Assembly: GCF_000421145.1 (NCBI RefSeq)
Contig: NZ_ATWH01000002.1
Location: forward strand, 248,001 to 312,000
Reading direction: 5' to 3'
Source: Glaciibacter superstes DSM 21135
Lineage (GTDB): Bacteria; Actinomycetota; Actinomycetes; Actinomycetales; Microbacteriaceae
DNA: 64,000 nucleotides
The number at the start of each line of letters is the position of its first letter. The first letter of the stretch is position 1. The notes under the pieces were generated by a model. It saw nothing but the letters and a program-made list of their open reading frames with translations. It had not been told where the DNA came from and did not search any database. Positions 17,825-27,403 of the stretch are shown here, piece after piece. Both the position numbers and the translations under genes were made by a program.

Positions 17825-18000
17825 GTTCATTTTTCCTGTGAAAATGCGTCTGGTTCATCGATCCGTGCACGGTGTTCGCGACACGCGGGCGCGCCTCCCC
17901 AACCGGGGGCAAGTCGCGCCTAACTTCGGAATCAGAATTGCATACTCAGCATAACTTTAAGCCTCGAGTAGAGGTTTAGGGTTCCACCGGAGGCCGGACA

Positions 18001-19206
18001 GTGTCAACTAACCAGAACTACCTCGCCGTGATCAAGGTCGTCGGAATCGGCGGCGGCGGTGTCAATGCCGTCAACCGAATGATCGAACTCGGTCTCCGTG
18101 GAGTCGAGTTCATCGCCATTAATACGGATGCCCAGGCGCTGCTGATGAGCGACGCCGACGTCAAGCTCGACGTCGGTCGCGACCTCACCCGCGGTCTCGG
18201 AGCCGGCGCGGATCCCGAAGTCGGCCGTCGCGCCGCAGAGGACCACGCGGAGGAGATCGAGGAGGCGCTTGCCGGTGCAGACATGGTCTTCGTCACCGCA
18301 GGAGAGGGCGGCGGAACCGGCACCGGCGGTGCTCCCGTCGTCGCCCGGATCGCGAAGTCGATCGGCGCCCTCACCATCGGTGTCGTCACCAAGCCGTTCG
18401 GCTTCGAGGGCAAGCGCCGTCAGGCGCAGGCCGAGACGGGTGTCGCCACCCTGAAGAACGAGGTCGACACCCTCATCGTCGTGCCGAACGATCGCCTGCT
18501 GGAGATCAGCGACCGCGGCATCAGCATGCTCGAGGCCTTCTCGACCGCCGATCAGGTGCTCCTGGCCGGTGTGCAGGGCATCACCGACCTGATCACCACG
18601 CCCGGCCTCATCAACCTCGACTTCGCCGACGTGAAGTCGGTGATGCAGGGTGCCGGTTCTGCGCTGATGGGAATCGGGTCGTCGCGGGGAGCGGATCGTG
18701 CCATCAAGGCAGCGGAGCTCGCCGTGGCATCCCCGCTGCTCGAAGCGTCCATCGACGGTGCGCACGGTGTGCTGCTGTCGATCCAGGGTGGCTCCAACCT
18801 CGGCATCTTCGAGATCAATGACGCCGCCAGGCTGGTACAGGAAGCCGTGCACCCTGAGGCGAACATCATCTTCGGAGCCGTGATCGACGACACACTCGGT
18901 GACGAGGTGCGCGTGACCGTCATCGCGGCCGGCTTCGATGGCGGAGAGCCTGGGGCGAAGGCCGTCGAGGTGAGGCGAGTCGACCTCGTCGCGGCCGGCG
19001 TTGCGGTCGGTGCTGCGTCAGCGTCTGGCCTGGCCGGTGGAGTCGGGGACGACTCAGAGGCGTCCGTGGCCGACTATGAGTCAGAGTCGGTGCCAGACGG
19101 TTCCCTGTGGCAGAACAGCGACGCGGCCCCGGCTGACGCGATCGCGGCAGACCCGGCGTTCGACGATGACTCCGACGACCTGGACATCCCCGATTTCCTC
19201 AAGTGA
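18001..19206 (+). CDS. ftsZ: Cell division GTPase FtsZ
   Basis: Tubulin-like GTPase that forms the Z ring. The GTG start at 18001 is fixed by GGAGG at 17989-17993. The 401-residue protein shows [17 protein letters not shown], the tubulin signature [13 protein letters not shown] near 100, the T7 synergy loop NLDFADVK, an acidic Ala/Ser-rich linker and the C-terminal peptide [10 protein letters not shown] that binds SepF and other partners. The 176-base upstream gap is A/T-richer than its surroundings (17935-17965) and probably holds a dedicated ftsZ promoter, though I cannot assign its hexamers. Its last 41 bases overlap the proposed yggS start. Confidence 0.98.
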   Translation: MSTNQNYLAVIKVVGIGGGGVNAVNRMIELGLRGVEFIAINTDAQALLMSDADVKLDVGRDLTRGLGAGADPEVGRRAAEDHAEEIEEALAGADMVFVTAGEGGGTGTGGAPVVARIAKSIGALTIGVVTKPFGFEGKRRQAQAETGVATLKNEVDTLIVVPNDRLLEISDRGISMLEAFSTADQVLLAGVQGITDLITTPGLINLDFADVKSVMQGAGSALMGIGSSRGADRAIKAAELAVASPLLEASIDGAHGVLLSIQGGSNLGIFEINDAARLVQEAVHPEANIIFGAVIDDTLGDEVRVTVIAAGFDGGEPGAKAVEVRRVDLVAAGVAVGAASASGLAGGVGDDSEASVADYESESVPDGSLWQNSDAAPADAIAADPAFDDDSDDLDIPDFLK

Positions 19207-19915
19207 GAACCTCAGTGATCGACTCGAATCAGTTCGCGCCGGGATAACGGATGCTGCGGCATCCGCCGGTCGCTCTGCAGAGTCGATCACGACGGTTGTG
19301 ATCACCAAATTCCAGCCGGCTTCCCTGATCATCGATCTCGCGCACCTCGGTGTGCGCGATTTCGGGGAGAATCGGCACCAGGAGGCACAGGCCAAGGCCG
19401 CTGAGCTTGCCGACCTCGGCCTGACCTGGCACTTCGTCGGGCAGGTGCAGGGCAAGAAGGCCAGGGCCGTGCGCACCTACGCCAGCGTCATCCATTCGGT
19501 CGATAGGACGTCGCTGGTCAACGCGCTCTCTTCCCCTGCGCTGACTTCCAGTGCGCCGTCTTCCAGTGCAGCGCCTGAGGTGTCCGGCGTCGACTGTTTC
19601 ATCCAGGTCAATCTGACCGATGATCCCGCACGCGGGGGAGTGGCTCCAGCCGGGCTCGAGCCACTCGTCGACGACGTGCTCTCCGCCCCAGGGCTGAGGC
19701 TGCTCGGCCTGATGGCCGTGGCTCCGCTGGGCGAGGAGCCTCGCAGGGCCTTCGCGCGCGTCCGAGCGTTGCACGAGGGCCTCCGGCGTATGGCACCGGG
19801 TGCCACCGCGCTCTCGATGGGAATGTCCGGTGACTACCGGGATGCGATCCTCGAAGGTGCGACACACCTTCGAATTGGCACGGCAATCACCGGTAATCGT
19901 CCGGATCACGGTTAA
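19166..19915 (+). CDS. yggS: YggS/YlmE family PLP-binding protein
   Basis: Pyridoxal-phosphate homeostasis protein with an alanine-racemase-like barrel. The conserved part starts at [14 protein letters not shown] and includes [12 protein letters not shown] (PLP lysine), [51 protein letters not shown] and [13 protein letters not shown] near the end. No ATG, GTG or TTG falls between the ftsZ stop and the conserved region in this frame. The nearest canonical start is ATG 19166, inside the last codons of ftsZ, which gives 249 residues; a rare start nearer 19200 is the alternative. The ftsZ-yggS-sepF order is standard for Gram-positive bacteria. Confidence 0.85.
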   Translation: MTPTTWTSPISSSENLSDRLESVRAGITDAAASAGRSAESITTVVITKFQPASLIIDLAHLGVRDFGENRHQEAQAKAAELADLGLTWHFVGQVQGKKARAVRTYASVIHSVDRTSLVNALSSPALTSSAPSSSAAPEVSGVDCFIQVNLTDDPARGGVAPAGLEPLVDDVLSAPGLRLLGLMAVAPLGEEPRRAFARVRALHEGLRRMAPGATALSMGMSGDYRDAILEGATHLRIGTAITGNRPDHG

Positions 19916-19949
19916 TCTCGTAGCAAGCATCGTTAACACGGAGGTCGAA

Positions 19950-20447
19950 ATGTCCAACCCGCTCAAGAAAACCATGGTCTACCTGGGTCTGGCGGACGAA
20001 GAGCTGGAGTACGACGCACCCGCGGACGCTCCCGTTTCGGCCGTGACGACCCCGCCGACAACGAGTACTCCGCCGCGCAGCACCGCGCAGAACATCCCCG
20101 GCCGCGCACCCGTCACACCGCTGCGCAAGACCGCAACTCCGAAAGCACCTCTCACGTCAGACATGAACGAGATCCTCACCGTCCACCCGCGCCAGTACCG
20201 CGACGCCCAGGTCATCGCCGAGTCGTTCCGCGAAGGCATCCCGGTCATCATCAATCTCTCGCAGATGAGCGACGCGGATGCCCGCCGACTGATCGACTTC
20301 GCAAGCGGACTGTCGCAGGGGCTCCATGGCAAGATCGAGCGCGTCACCGCAAAGGTGTTCCTGCTCTCGCCGTCGCACGTCGTCGTCTCCGGCGACACCA
20401 CGAGTGACGACGAGGACCCGGAAGCGTCCTTCTTCGCACAGTCCTGA
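19950..20447 (+). CDS. sepF: FtsZ membrane-anchor protein SepF
   Basis: Binds the FtsZ C-terminal peptide and tethers the ring to the membrane. GGAGG at 19940-19944 sets ATG 19950, giving 165 residues; the longer frame from 19800 lies in yggS. The N-terminal amphipathic segment [20 protein letters not shown] is the membrane anchor, a Pro/Thr-rich linker follows (about 30-75), and the core domain runs from [19 protein letters not shown] through [20 protein letters not shown] to [11 protein letters not shown]. It probably replaces the absent FtsA as main anchor. A short gap leads to yggT. Confidence 0.96.
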   Translation: MSNPLKKTMVYLGLADEELEYDAPADAPVSAVTTPPTTSTPPRSTAQNIPGRAPVTPLRKTATPKAPLTSDMNEILTVHPRQYRDAQVIAESFREGIPVIINLSQMSDADARRLIDFASGLSQGLHGKIERVTAKVFLLSPSHVVVSGDTTSDDEDPEASFFAQS

Positions 20448-20462
20448 CGCCTGACGCCGCGC

Positions 20463-20759
20463 GTGTTTCTGGTATCGCTGATAGCGAGCATCCTGTATTT
20501 CGTCCTGTTGCTGTATTTTTTTGTTCTTTGGGCGCGCTTCATCGTCGATCTTGTTCGCACCTTCAACCGGAGCTGGCGGCCACGAGGCGTCGGGTTGGTG
20601 CTGATCGAGTTCGTCTATTCGGTCACAGACCCTCCTGTGCGGTTCTTCCGCAGGATCATCCCCCCGCTGTCGATGGGGCCGGTCGCGTTCGATTTCGGCT
20701 GGAGCCTCACCATGCTCTGCTGCATCATCGCCATGTGGATCACGGGCGCGTTCCGCTGA
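20463..20759 (+). CDS. yggT: YggT family membrane protein
   Basis: A 98-residue protein from GTG 20463 with two hydrophobic hairpins: an N-terminal helix with FVLLLYFFVLWARFIVDLV and a second near VAFDFGWSLTMLCCIIAMW, joined by the conserved VTDPPVRFFRRIIPPLSMG loop. This is YggT/YlmG, usually next to sepF and linked to cell division and envelope assembly; the molecular role is unknown. The gene follows sepF by 15 bases and is probably co-transcribed with it. Confidence 0.9.
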   Translation: MFLVSLIASILYFVLLLYFFVLWARFIVDLVRTFNRSWRPRGVGLVLIEFVYSVTDPPVRFFRRIIPPLSMGPVAFDFGWSLTMLCCIIAMWITGAFR

Positions 20760-20761
20760 AC

Positions 20762-20809
20762 GTTCACAGATGCTGAGCAGTTCACGGATGCTGAGCGGTT
20801 CACGGATAC
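20762..20809 (+). repeat. 18-bp tandem repeat, about 2.7 copies, between yggT and divIVA
   Basis: The unit GTTCACRGATGCTGAGCR occurs at 20762-20779 and 20780-20797, with a partial third copy at 20798-20809. It starts three bases after the yggT stop. No stem or known binding motif is evident. Replication slippage is the simplest origin. Other short intergenic tandem duplications occur in this window (29394, 55437, 62462). Confidence 0.85.
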
Positions 20810-20931
20810 GCCATGTATTCTGGACGCGTAGCGCCGGTGCAAGCTCAGTGCGATTCTTTGTCTCGTACTTTGCTAGCGTTAGCCGAACGTTAACAATCTG
20901 TTCGCAACTCGAGTTCTAAGGGTGGAAAGCC

Positions 20932-21594
20932 ATGGCGCTAACTCCGGAAGATGTAGTCAACAAGCGGTTCCAGTCGACAAAGTTCCGCGAGGGATATGAC
21001 CAGGACGAGGTCGACGATTTCCTTGACGAGGTCGTCGTGGAACTGCGCCGCCTCACTGCGGAGAACGACGAGCTGAAGGCCCACCTCGCCGCTGGAGGCG
21101 ACACTTCGGCAGTCGAGGGTGGCGCACCAGTGAGCGCTCCGGCGACTGTCGTCGCACCTGTCGTCGCCGAACCGACTCCCGAACCCGTCGCGGCTGCTCC
21201 AATCGCCGCGACTCCGGCCCCTGCGGTCGAGGTCGCCGACGAGACCGCCGGTACCACAAACCTGCTCCAGCTGGCGCGTCGCCTGCACGAGGAGCACGTC
21301 AAGGAAGGCGCCGAGAAGCGCGACGCCCTTGTCGCAGAGGGCCACGCAACCGCCGCCAGGGTGGTCGCAGAAGCCGAGGCGAAGCAGCGCGCGCAGATCA
21401 ACGCGCTTGACCAGGAGCGTGGAGCCCTAGAGAAGAAGATCGACGAACTGCGCACGTTCGAGCGCGACTATCGCCAGAAGCTGAAGAGCTACATCGAGGG
21501 GCAGCTGAGCGAGCTCAACTCTGCCTTTCCCGTAGACGGAGCCGCAGGCGCAGGGACTGCACCGAAGCCGAGCTTCCAGGGCTTTGGAGCATAA
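20932..21594 (+). CDS. divIVA: Polar growth and septum-site protein DivIVA (Wag31)
   Basis: Coiled-coil protein that gathers at curved membrane and recruits polar cell-wall synthesis in Actinobacteria. The 220-residue protein opens with MALTPEDVVNKRFQSTKFRE, the membrane-binding domain, and GYDQDEVDDFLDEVVVELRR, the first coiled coil; an Ala/Pro/Val-rich linker (about 60-105) follows, then a long second coiled coil (LQLARRLHEEHVKEGAEKRD to KLKSYIEGQLSELN). GGGTGG lies before the ATG. The 172-base upstream gap has an A/T-rich part near 20870-20920, so it probably has its own promoter. The end overlaps lspA by 11 bases. Confidence 0.95.
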   Translation: MALTPEDVVNKRFQSTKFREGYDQDEVDDFLDEVVVELRRLTAENDELKAHLAAGGDTSAVEGGAPVSAPATVVAPVVAEPTPEPVAAAPIAATPAPAVEVADETAGTTNLLQLARRLHEEHVKEGAEKRDALVAEGHATAARVVAEAEAKQRAQINALDQERGALEKKIDELRTFERDYRQKLKSYIEGQLSELNSAFPVDGAAGAGTAPKPSFQGFGA

Positions 21595-22180
21595 GGCCAC
21601 AGCGAAGGTTCGTGCTGGCGCGCTCGCCCTTCTGGCTGGTGCAGCGCTGGGGGTGTACGCGCTTGACCAGTTTTCGAAGTACCTCATTGTCAGCAATCTG
21701 GAAGAGGGCGAGGTCGTCCGGGTTCTGAACGATGTGCTGCAACTGCACTTCGTCCGGAACGCCGGGGCGGCGTTCTCGCTTGCCAGTGGTCTGACCTGGA
21801 TCCTTTCGATCCTTGCTGCCGGCGTCGTCGTCTGCATCATCTGGTTTGCCGGCCGCATCCGTTCGCTGGCCTGGTCTGTCGTCTTCGGTCTCCTCCTCGG
21901 AGGGGTTCTCGGCAACCTGACCGACCGGCTCCTGCGGGAGCCGAGCTTCGGCCTGGGGCACGTCATCGACTTCATCTCCACGCCGTGGCTGATTCCGGCG
22001 ATCTACAACGTTGCCGACATGAGCATTGTGTCGAGCATGGTGATCTTCATGGTTCTGACGATCAGGGGGATCGGCCTCGATGGTTCGCGGATCAGCGGGC
22101 GAACGGGAGCACGGGGTGCCGAACCCCGGCGTGAAACTGAGCCACCGGTGACCCCCGCTCCCGTCGAGCCTGCGTCCTGA
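21584..22180 (+). CDS. lspA: Lipoprotein signal peptidase (SPase II)
   Basis: Aspartyl protease that removes signal peptides from diacylglyceryl-modified prolipoproteins, such as the SBP lipoprotein at 35771. The 198-residue protein has four transmembrane helices; the catalytic Asp residues are in [15 protein letters not shown] and YNVADMSIV, and the conserved [10 protein letters not shown] is present. The only usable start is TTG 21584, which lies inside the end of divIVA, since no ATG or GTG precedes the first helix. A Pro/Glu-rich tail after about 170 is extra to the family core. It is followed by rluD after 8 bases. Confidence 0.94.
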   Translation: MEHKATAKVRAGALALLAGAALGVYALDQFSKYLIVSNLEEGEVVRVLNDVLQLHFVRNAGAAFSLASGLTWILSILAAGVVVCIIWFAGRIRSLAWSVVFGLLLGGVLGNLTDRLLREPSFGLGHVIDFISTPWLIPAIYNVADMSIVSSMVIFMVLTIRGIGLDGSRISGRTGARGAEPRRETEPPVTPAPVEPAS

Positions 22181-22188
22181 GTCGCCCC

Positions 22189-23109
22189 ATGGAATCCCGT
22201 TCCCTTCCCCTGCCAGACGGCCTCGACGGTGTCCGCGTCGATGCCGGAATCGCCAAACTGTTCGGGTTCTCACGCAGCTTCGCGGCCGAGGTCGCCGAAT
22301 CGGGCGGAGTGACCCAGGGTGGCGTGGTCGTCGGCAAATCCGACCGGCTGCACGCCGGTGCCTGGCTTGAGGTCGCCTGGCAGCCCAAGAGCGAGATCGA
22401 AATCGTCGCCATTCCGGTACCAGACCTCGGCATCGTGCACGATGACGACGACATCGTCGTCATCGACAAGCCGGCCGGCGTCGCCGCGCACCCGAGCGTC
22501 GGCTGGAGCGGGCCGACGGTCGTCGGCGCACTCCTCGCCGCCGGTTTCCGCATTTCCACCTCCGGCGCCGCCGAGCGTGCGGGAATCGTGCACCGGCTGG
22601 ATGCCGGCACCTCCGGTCTGATGGTCGTGGCCAAATCGGAGCGGGCGTACACCGCGCTGAAACGCGCATTCCACGACCGCGAGGTCGAGAAGATCTATCA
22701 CTCCGTCGTGCAGGGTCATCCAGACCCACTGTCAGGCACCATCGACGCTCCGATCGGTCGGCATCCGCGATCGGACTGGAAGTTCGCCGTCGTCGCCGGC
22801 GGACGCGACTCCGTGACGCACTATGAGACGCTCGAGGCCTTCCCGTACGCGTCGCTCCTTGAGGTGCACCTGGAGACGGGACGCACGCATCAGATTCGCG
22901 TGCACATGGCCGCACAGCGTCATCCGTGCGTTGGCGACGCCATGTACGGAGCAGACCCCACCCTCAGCGCCAGGCTCGGCCTCGGACGCCAGTGGCTTCA
23001 TGCCGCGAGGCTCGGATTCGTCCATCCGGGTACCGGCGAGCCGGTCACATTCAGCTCGGAATATCCCGCAGACCTCAATCACGCGCTCAGGGTGCTCAGG
23101 GACGAATAG
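22189..23109 (+). CDS. rluD: RluA-family 23S rRNA pseudouridine synthase (RluD-like)
   Basis: Isomerises uridines of 23S rRNA to pseudouridine. The 306-residue protein from ATG 22189 has an N-terminal S4-like RNA-binding part ([20 protein letters not shown]), then the synthase domain with [14 protein letters not shown] and the catalytic Asp in [36 protein letters not shown] completes the active site. lspA-rluD is a common gene pair. Whether the targets are exactly those of E. coli RluD cannot be read from the sequence. Confidence 0.93.
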   Translation: MESRSLPLPDGLDGVRVDAGIAKLFGFSRSFAAEVAESGGVTQGGVVVGKSDRLHAGAWLEVAWQPKSEIEIVAIPVPDLGIVHDDDDIVVIDKPAGVAAHPSVGWSGPTVVGALLAAGFRISTSGAAERAGIVHRLDAGTSGLMVVAKSERAYTALKRAFHDREVEKIYHSVVQGHPDPLSGTIDAPIGRHPRSDWKFAVVAGGRDSVTHYETLEAFPYASLLEVHLETGRTHQIRVHMAAQRHPCVGDAMYGADPTLSARLGLGRQWLHAARLGFVHPGTGEPVTFSSEYPADLNHALRVLRDE

Positions 23110-23154
23110 TTCCGTAAGCTTGTAGTTCGCCACCCATCAGTATTCGGAGGAGTC

Positions 23155-26100
23155 TTGTCGCAGCGTTCATCTGACTTGGGTGATTCGTTCGTCCACCTTC
23201 ATGTGCACAGCGAGTACTCGATGCTCGATGGCGCGGCGCGTGTGAAACCGCTGATCGACGCGGCCACGGAACAGGGCATGCCCGCCGTCGCGGTCACGGA
23301 CCACGGCAACGTGTTCGGCGCGTTCGACTTCTGGAAGACGGCTACGGATGCCGGAATCAAGCCGATCATCGGCACGGAGGCGTACATCACGCCTGGCACC
23401 CACCGCAGCGACAAGACCAGGGTGCGTTGGGGGACCAGCGGCGAGGGCCGTGACGATGTCGGAGGCAGTGGTGCCTACACGCACATGACCCTGTTGTCTG
23501 AGACGACGGAGGGCATGCACAACCTGTTTCGACTGTCGTCGCGGGCGTCGCTCGAGGGCTACTACTTCAAGCCCAGGATGGACAGGGAACTGCTGTCGCA
23601 GTATTCCACCGGGCTGATCGCGACGACCGGATGCGCCGGTGGCGAAATTCAGACCAGGCTGAGGCTTGGCCAGTACGACGAGGCCAAAAAGGCTGCGGCC
23701 GAATTTCGGGACATCTTCGGTGCAGAGAACTTCTTCTGCGAGATCATGGACCACGGCATCGATGTTGAGCGCCGCACCATGAGCGACCTTCTGCGCCTGG
23801 CGAAGGAACTGAGCCTGCCGCTGGTGGCCACCAATGACCTCCACTACACGCACGCGCACGACGCCACGGCTCACGCGGCCTTGCTCTGCGTGCAATCGGC
23901 ATCGACCCTTGACGACCCCAACCGCTTCAAGTTCGACTCCGACGAGTTCTACCTGAAGACGGCAGCGCAGATGCGTCACCTGTTTCGCGACAATCCGGAG
24001 GCGTGCGACAACACCCTGCTGATCGCAGAGCGCTGCAATGTGGAGTTCAACACCCAGGCGAACTACATGCCCAGGTTCCCCGTTCCAGAGGGTGAAAGCG
24101 AGGAGACCTGGTTCATCAAGGAAGTTGAAACCGGGCTCGTCAATCGCTACCCGAACGGCTTCTCAGACGCGGTGAGGAAGCAAGCGGACTACGAAGTCGG
24201 CGTCATCACCCAGATGGGTTTCCCCGGGTACTTCCTCGTGGTCGCCGACTTCATCAACTGGTCGAGGGCCAACGGCATCAGGGTCGGTCCTGGTCGTGGC
24301 TCAGGGGCTGGGTCGATGGCGGCATATGCGATGGGCATCACCGACCTCGATCCGCTGCAGCACGGACTGATCTTCGAGCGCTTCCTCAACCCGGACCGCG
24401 TCTCGATGCCCGACTTCGACGTGGACTTCGACGAGCGCAGGCGGGGCGAGGTCATCCGGTACGTCACGGAGAAGTACGGTGAAGAACGCGTCGCGCAGAT
24501 CGTCACCTACGGCACCATCAAGGCCAAGCAGGCGTTGAAGGACTCCTCGCGCGTGCTGGGTTTCCCGTTCGGCATGGGCGACAAGCTCACCAAAGCGATG
24601 CCGCCCGCCATCATGGGCAAGGACGTGCCGCTCACGGGCATGTTCGACACCGACCACCCCCGCTACCGGGAGGCCGGCGACTTCCGGGCCGTGATCGAAA
24701 CCGACCCCGAGGCGCGCACCGTCTTCGACACCGCCCTCGGAATCGAGAACCTCAAGCGCCAGTGGGGCGTGCACGCCGCGGGTGTCATCATGTCGAGCGA
24801 CCCGCTGATCGACATCATCCCGATCATGAAACGGGAGCAGGACGGCCAGATCGTCACCCAGTTCGACTATCCGGCCTGTGAGGCGCTCGGGCTGATCAAG
24901 ATGGACTTCCTGGGGCTTCGAAACCTCACCATCATCGATGACGCCCTCGACAATATCGAGGCGAACCGTGGCCATCGGCCCGTTCTCGAAGACCTCGCCC
25001 TCGACGACCCCCTCGCCTACGAACTCCTCGCACGGGGCGACACGCTGGGCGTCTTCCAGCTCGACGGTGGGCCGATGCGGTCGCTCCTGCGACTGATGAA
25101 GCCCGACAACTTCGAAGACATCTCGGCCGTCATCGCGCTGTACCGCCCTGGCCCGATGGGCGCCAACTCGCACACCAACTACGCATTGCGGAAGACCAAT
25201 CAGCAGGAGATCGTGCCGATCCATGCCGAGCTGGAAGAGCCGCTCAGCGAGATCATCGGCAACACCTACGGGTTGATCGTGTACCAGGAACAGGTCATGT
25301 CGATCGCGCAGAAGCTGGCCGGGTTCTCCCTCGGCCAAGCCGACCTGCTGCGCCGCGCGATGGGCAAGAAGAAGAAGTCTGAGCTCGACAAGCAGTTCGA
25401 GGGGTTCTCCGGCGGCATGGTGGCGAACGGCTACTCGATGGAGGCCATCCAGACGATTTGGAACATTCTGCTGCCGTTCTCCGACTATGCCTTCAACAAG
25501 GCGCACTCCGCCGCATACGGGGTGCTCTCCTACTGGACTGCGTATCTCAAGGCGCACTACCCGGCCGAGTACATGGCAGCGCTGCTGACCAGCGTCGGGG
25601 ATGCCAGGGACAAGCTCGCCCTCTACCTGAACGAATGCAGGCGAATGGGCATTCAGATTCTGCCCCCCGACGTGAACGAATCGATCGGGTTCTTCGCTGC
25701 GGTCGGCACAGACATCCGTTTTGGTCTCGGTGCCGTGCGCAACGTCGGGTTCAACGTGGTGGAGGCGATTCGCGGGGCCCGCGATGCGAAGGGGAGGTTT
25801 GAGTCGTTCCACGACTTCCTGCGCAAGGTGCCGCTCCAGGTGGCGAACAAGCGCACCATCGAATCGCTGGTGAAGGCTGGGGCGTTCGACTCCCTCGGGG
25901 CGACCAGGCGGGCAATGGTGGAGATCCATGAAGGCGCCGTCGAGTCCGCCGTCAAGATCAAGCGCGACGAGGAGCACGGCAACATCGGCTTCGATTTCGA
26001 CAGTCTCTTCGACGAGGCCCAGAGTTCAGAGCAGGTTCCAGAGCGACCGGAATGGGGAAAGAAAGAGAAGCTCGCCTTTGAACGGGACATGCTCGGGCTC

Positions 26101-26688
26101 TATGTCTCCGACCACCCACTGAACGGGCTGGAGATCCCGCTCGCAAAACACGCGAGCACCACGGTCGCCGACCTGATCGCCTCCGAGCAGACGCAGGACG
26201 GCGATACCGTGACCGTTGCCGGTCTCATCACCAGCGTGCAGCACCGCGTGGCGAAGAAGTCTGGCAACCAGTACGGCATGATTCAGGTGGAGGACTTCAG
26301 CGGTGAGATCACCGCGATGTTCATGGGCAAGGCGTATGTCGAGTTCGCACCGGCGCTGGTGAGCGATTCGATCGTTGTCGTGCGGGGACGCGTGAGCATG
26401 CGTGACGACGGGATGAACCTGCACGCGTTCAGTGTGTTCGCTCCCGACCTCGGCCAGGGCAACGAAATCGGCACCCTGGCAATCACGCTCGCGGAGAACA
26501 GGGCGACCACCGAAACGGTCCAGACACTCGGGGATGTGCTGATCAGGCACGGCGGAGACTCAGAAGTACGCCTGCGTTTGGTCAAGGGGGAGCTCGCGCG
26601 GGTGTTCGAGCTGCCGTATCGGGTGAAGGTGAGCGCTGACCTCTTCGGAGAGCTGAAGAGCCTGCTCGGCCCGTACTGCCTCAGCTGA
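23155..26688 (+). CDS. dnaE: DNA polymerase III alpha subunit
   Basis: Replicative DNA polymerase, 1177 residues from TTG 23155, supported by GGAGG at 23146-23150. Order: PHP domain with HVHSEYSMLDG and AVTDHGNVFG, the C-family polymerase core with catalytic Asp residues in PDFDVDFDERRRGEV (near 420-424), the fingers region including YTFNKAHS-like AFNKAHSAAYG, helix-hairpin-helix motifs, and an OB fold in the last quarter (VTVAGLITSVQHRVAKKSG). Length fits DnaE1. It closes the co-directional dcw region, and its 3' end faces a minus-strand gene across a hairpin-rich 163-base gap. Confidence 0.97.
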   Translation: MSQRSSDLGDSFVHLHVHSEYSMLDGAARVKPLIDAATEQGMPAVAVTDHGNVFGAFDFWKTATDAGIKPIIGTEAYITPGTHRSDKTRVRWGTSGEGRDDVGGSGAYTHMTLLSETTEGMHNLFRLSSRASLEGYYFKPRMDRELLSQYSTGLIATTGCAGGEIQTRLRLGQYDEAKKAAAEFRDIFGAENFFCEIMDHGIDVERRTMSDLLRLAKELSLPLVATNDLHYTHAHDATAHAALLCVQSASTLDDPNRFKFDSDEFYLKTAAQMRHLFRDNPEACDNTLLIAERCNVEFNTQANYMPRFPVPEGESEETWFIKEVETGLVNRYPNGFSDAVRKQADYEVGVITQMGFPGYFLVVADFINWSRANGIRVGPGRGSGAGSMAAYAMGITDLDPLQHGLIFERFLNPDRVSMPDFDVDFDERRRGEVIRYVTEKYGEERVAQIVTYGTIKAKQALKDSSRVLGFPFGMGDKLTKAMPPAIMGKDVPLTGMFDTDHPRYREAGDFRAVIETDPEARTVFDTALGIENLKRQWGVHAAGVIMSSDPLIDIIPIMKREQDGQIVTQFDYPACEALGLIKMDFLGLRNLTIIDDALDNIEANRGHRPVLEDLALDDPLAYELLARGDTLGVFQLDGGPMRSLLRLMKPDNFEDISAVIALYRPGPMGANSHTNYALRKTNQQEIVPIHAELEEPLSEIIGNTYGLIVYQEQVMSIAQKLAGFSLGQADLLRRAMGKKKKSELDKQFEGFSGGMVANGYSMEAIQTIWNILLPFSDYAFNKAHSAAYGVLSYWTAYLKAHYPAEYMAALLTSVGDARDKLALYLNECRRMGIQILPPDVNESIGFFAAVGTDIRFGLGAVRNVGFNVVEAIRGARDAKGRFESFHDFLRKVPLQVANKRTIESLVKAGAFDSLGATRRAMVEIHEGAVESAVKIKRDEEHGNIGFDFDSLFDEAQSSEQVPERPEWGKKEKLAFERDMLGLYVSDHPLNGLEIPLAKHASTTVADLIASEQTQDGDTVTVAGLITSVQHRVAKKSGNQYGMIQVEDFSGEITAMFMGKAYVEFAPALVSDSIVVVRGRVSMRDDGMNLHAFSVFAPDLGQGNEIGTLAITLAENRATTETVQTLGDVLIRHGGDSEVRLRLVKGELARVFELPYRVKVSADLFGELKSLLGPYCLS

Positions 26689-26698
26689 CCACCGCCCG

Positions 26699-26769
26699 CC
26701 GAGAATCGCCGTTCGCGCCGAGCGACGCCGTTACAACGGGGATTCTCGGTGCAACTGGCGATTCTCGGG
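26699..26769. terminator. Alternative hairpins between dnaE and a convergent gene
   Basis: The arm CCGAGAATCGCCGTT (26699-26713) can pair with AACGGGGATTCTCGG (26735-26749, one mismatch) or, over 12 bases without mismatch, with GGCGATTCTCGG (26758-26769). The two pairings exclude each other. The position between converging genes suggests a two-way terminator, but no T-run follows on either strand. Function is inferred from position. Confidence 0.55.
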
Positions 26770-26792
26770 AATGAGCTGAGCTGGACCACCGG

Positions 26793-26836
26793 GCTCGTCA
26801 AATCGCCTGGCTCGTCAAACCACCGGGCTCGTCAAA
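26793..26836. repeat. Short tandem repeat of GGCTCGTCAAA
   Basis: GGCTCGTCAAA occurs at 26793, 26810 and 26826, a 16-17 base period, with a decayed fourth copy near 26847. It lies between the dnaE hairpins and the 3' end of the minus-strand membrane protein gene. No function is apparent; slippage is likely. Confidence 0.75.
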
Positions 26837-26851
26837 CCAACGGGACGCTCG

Positions 26852-27346
26852 TCACCGCAGAATCTCTACCATCAGCACCCAGGCGGCGAGCATCGAGCCG
26901 ATCAGGGTGAGCAGCATGCCCGCCGCAACCCAGTAGAGACCGGCCTCGAGCCCGGCGAGCAGGAGAACCGCTCCGGCAAGAATGGGAACCAACTGGAGTG
27001 AGACCAGCACAGAATTGAGCACCCGGTTCCGATTTGAGATCTGCTCGACCGGGATCATCGTGCGGAGTGCCCTGATCTGAAGCAGGCTTGCGGCCGCTGT
27101 GCCCACGAGCAACTCTGCACCGAGTACCGGGGCCGGTTGTGCCGGAATGAGGCCCACACCAGCGGCCACGACGACCAGGACGAGGGAGCCGACGGCAGCA
27201 GCGGCACGGGCCGTCAGCGACGGTTCGCCCAGGATCTCCTTGATGTTGACCGAGAGCGCCACCATGACCAGACCGGCAAGTGCTGCGCCTGCTCCGGCCG
27301 TTGCCACATAGAACTCCAGCCACCCTGCCGTGAGCGTATCTGTCAT
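26852..27346 (-). CDS. Small four-helix membrane protein, function unknown
   Basis: A 164-residue protein with four predicted transmembrane helices: about 12-32 (FYVATAGAGAALAGLVMVAL), 48-66, 110-130 (LVPILAGAVLLLAGLEAGLY) and 138-158. Between helices 2 and 3 there is a polar stretch with MIPVEQISNRNR. The N-terminus MTDTLTAGWLEFYVATAGAG resembles a family of small actinobacterial membrane proteins with no agreed role. It is a single gene, convergent with dnaE and read away from the flavin reductase gene with a 57-base gap, so the two could be co-transcribed. I cannot assign a substrate or process. Confidence 0.75.
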   Translation of the reverse strand: MTDTLTAGWLEFYVATAGAGAALAGLVMVALSVNIKEILGEPSLTARAAAAVGSLVLVVVAAGVGLIPAQPAPVLGAELLVGTAAASLLQIRALRTMIPVEQISNRNRVLNSVLVSLQLVPILAGAVLLLAGLEAGLYWVAAGMLLTLIGSMLAAWVLMVEILR

Positions 27347-27403
27347 ACGCTCAGATTACTGCGCGGCAGCATCCGCGCACCGGATTGGTCGAGGGACCTT
27401 CGC

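Noticed and set aside
24301..25977. 558-codon open frame antisense to dnaE
   Set aside because: It lies wholly inside the polymerase core of dnaE, has no recognisable domain and mirrors its codon use.
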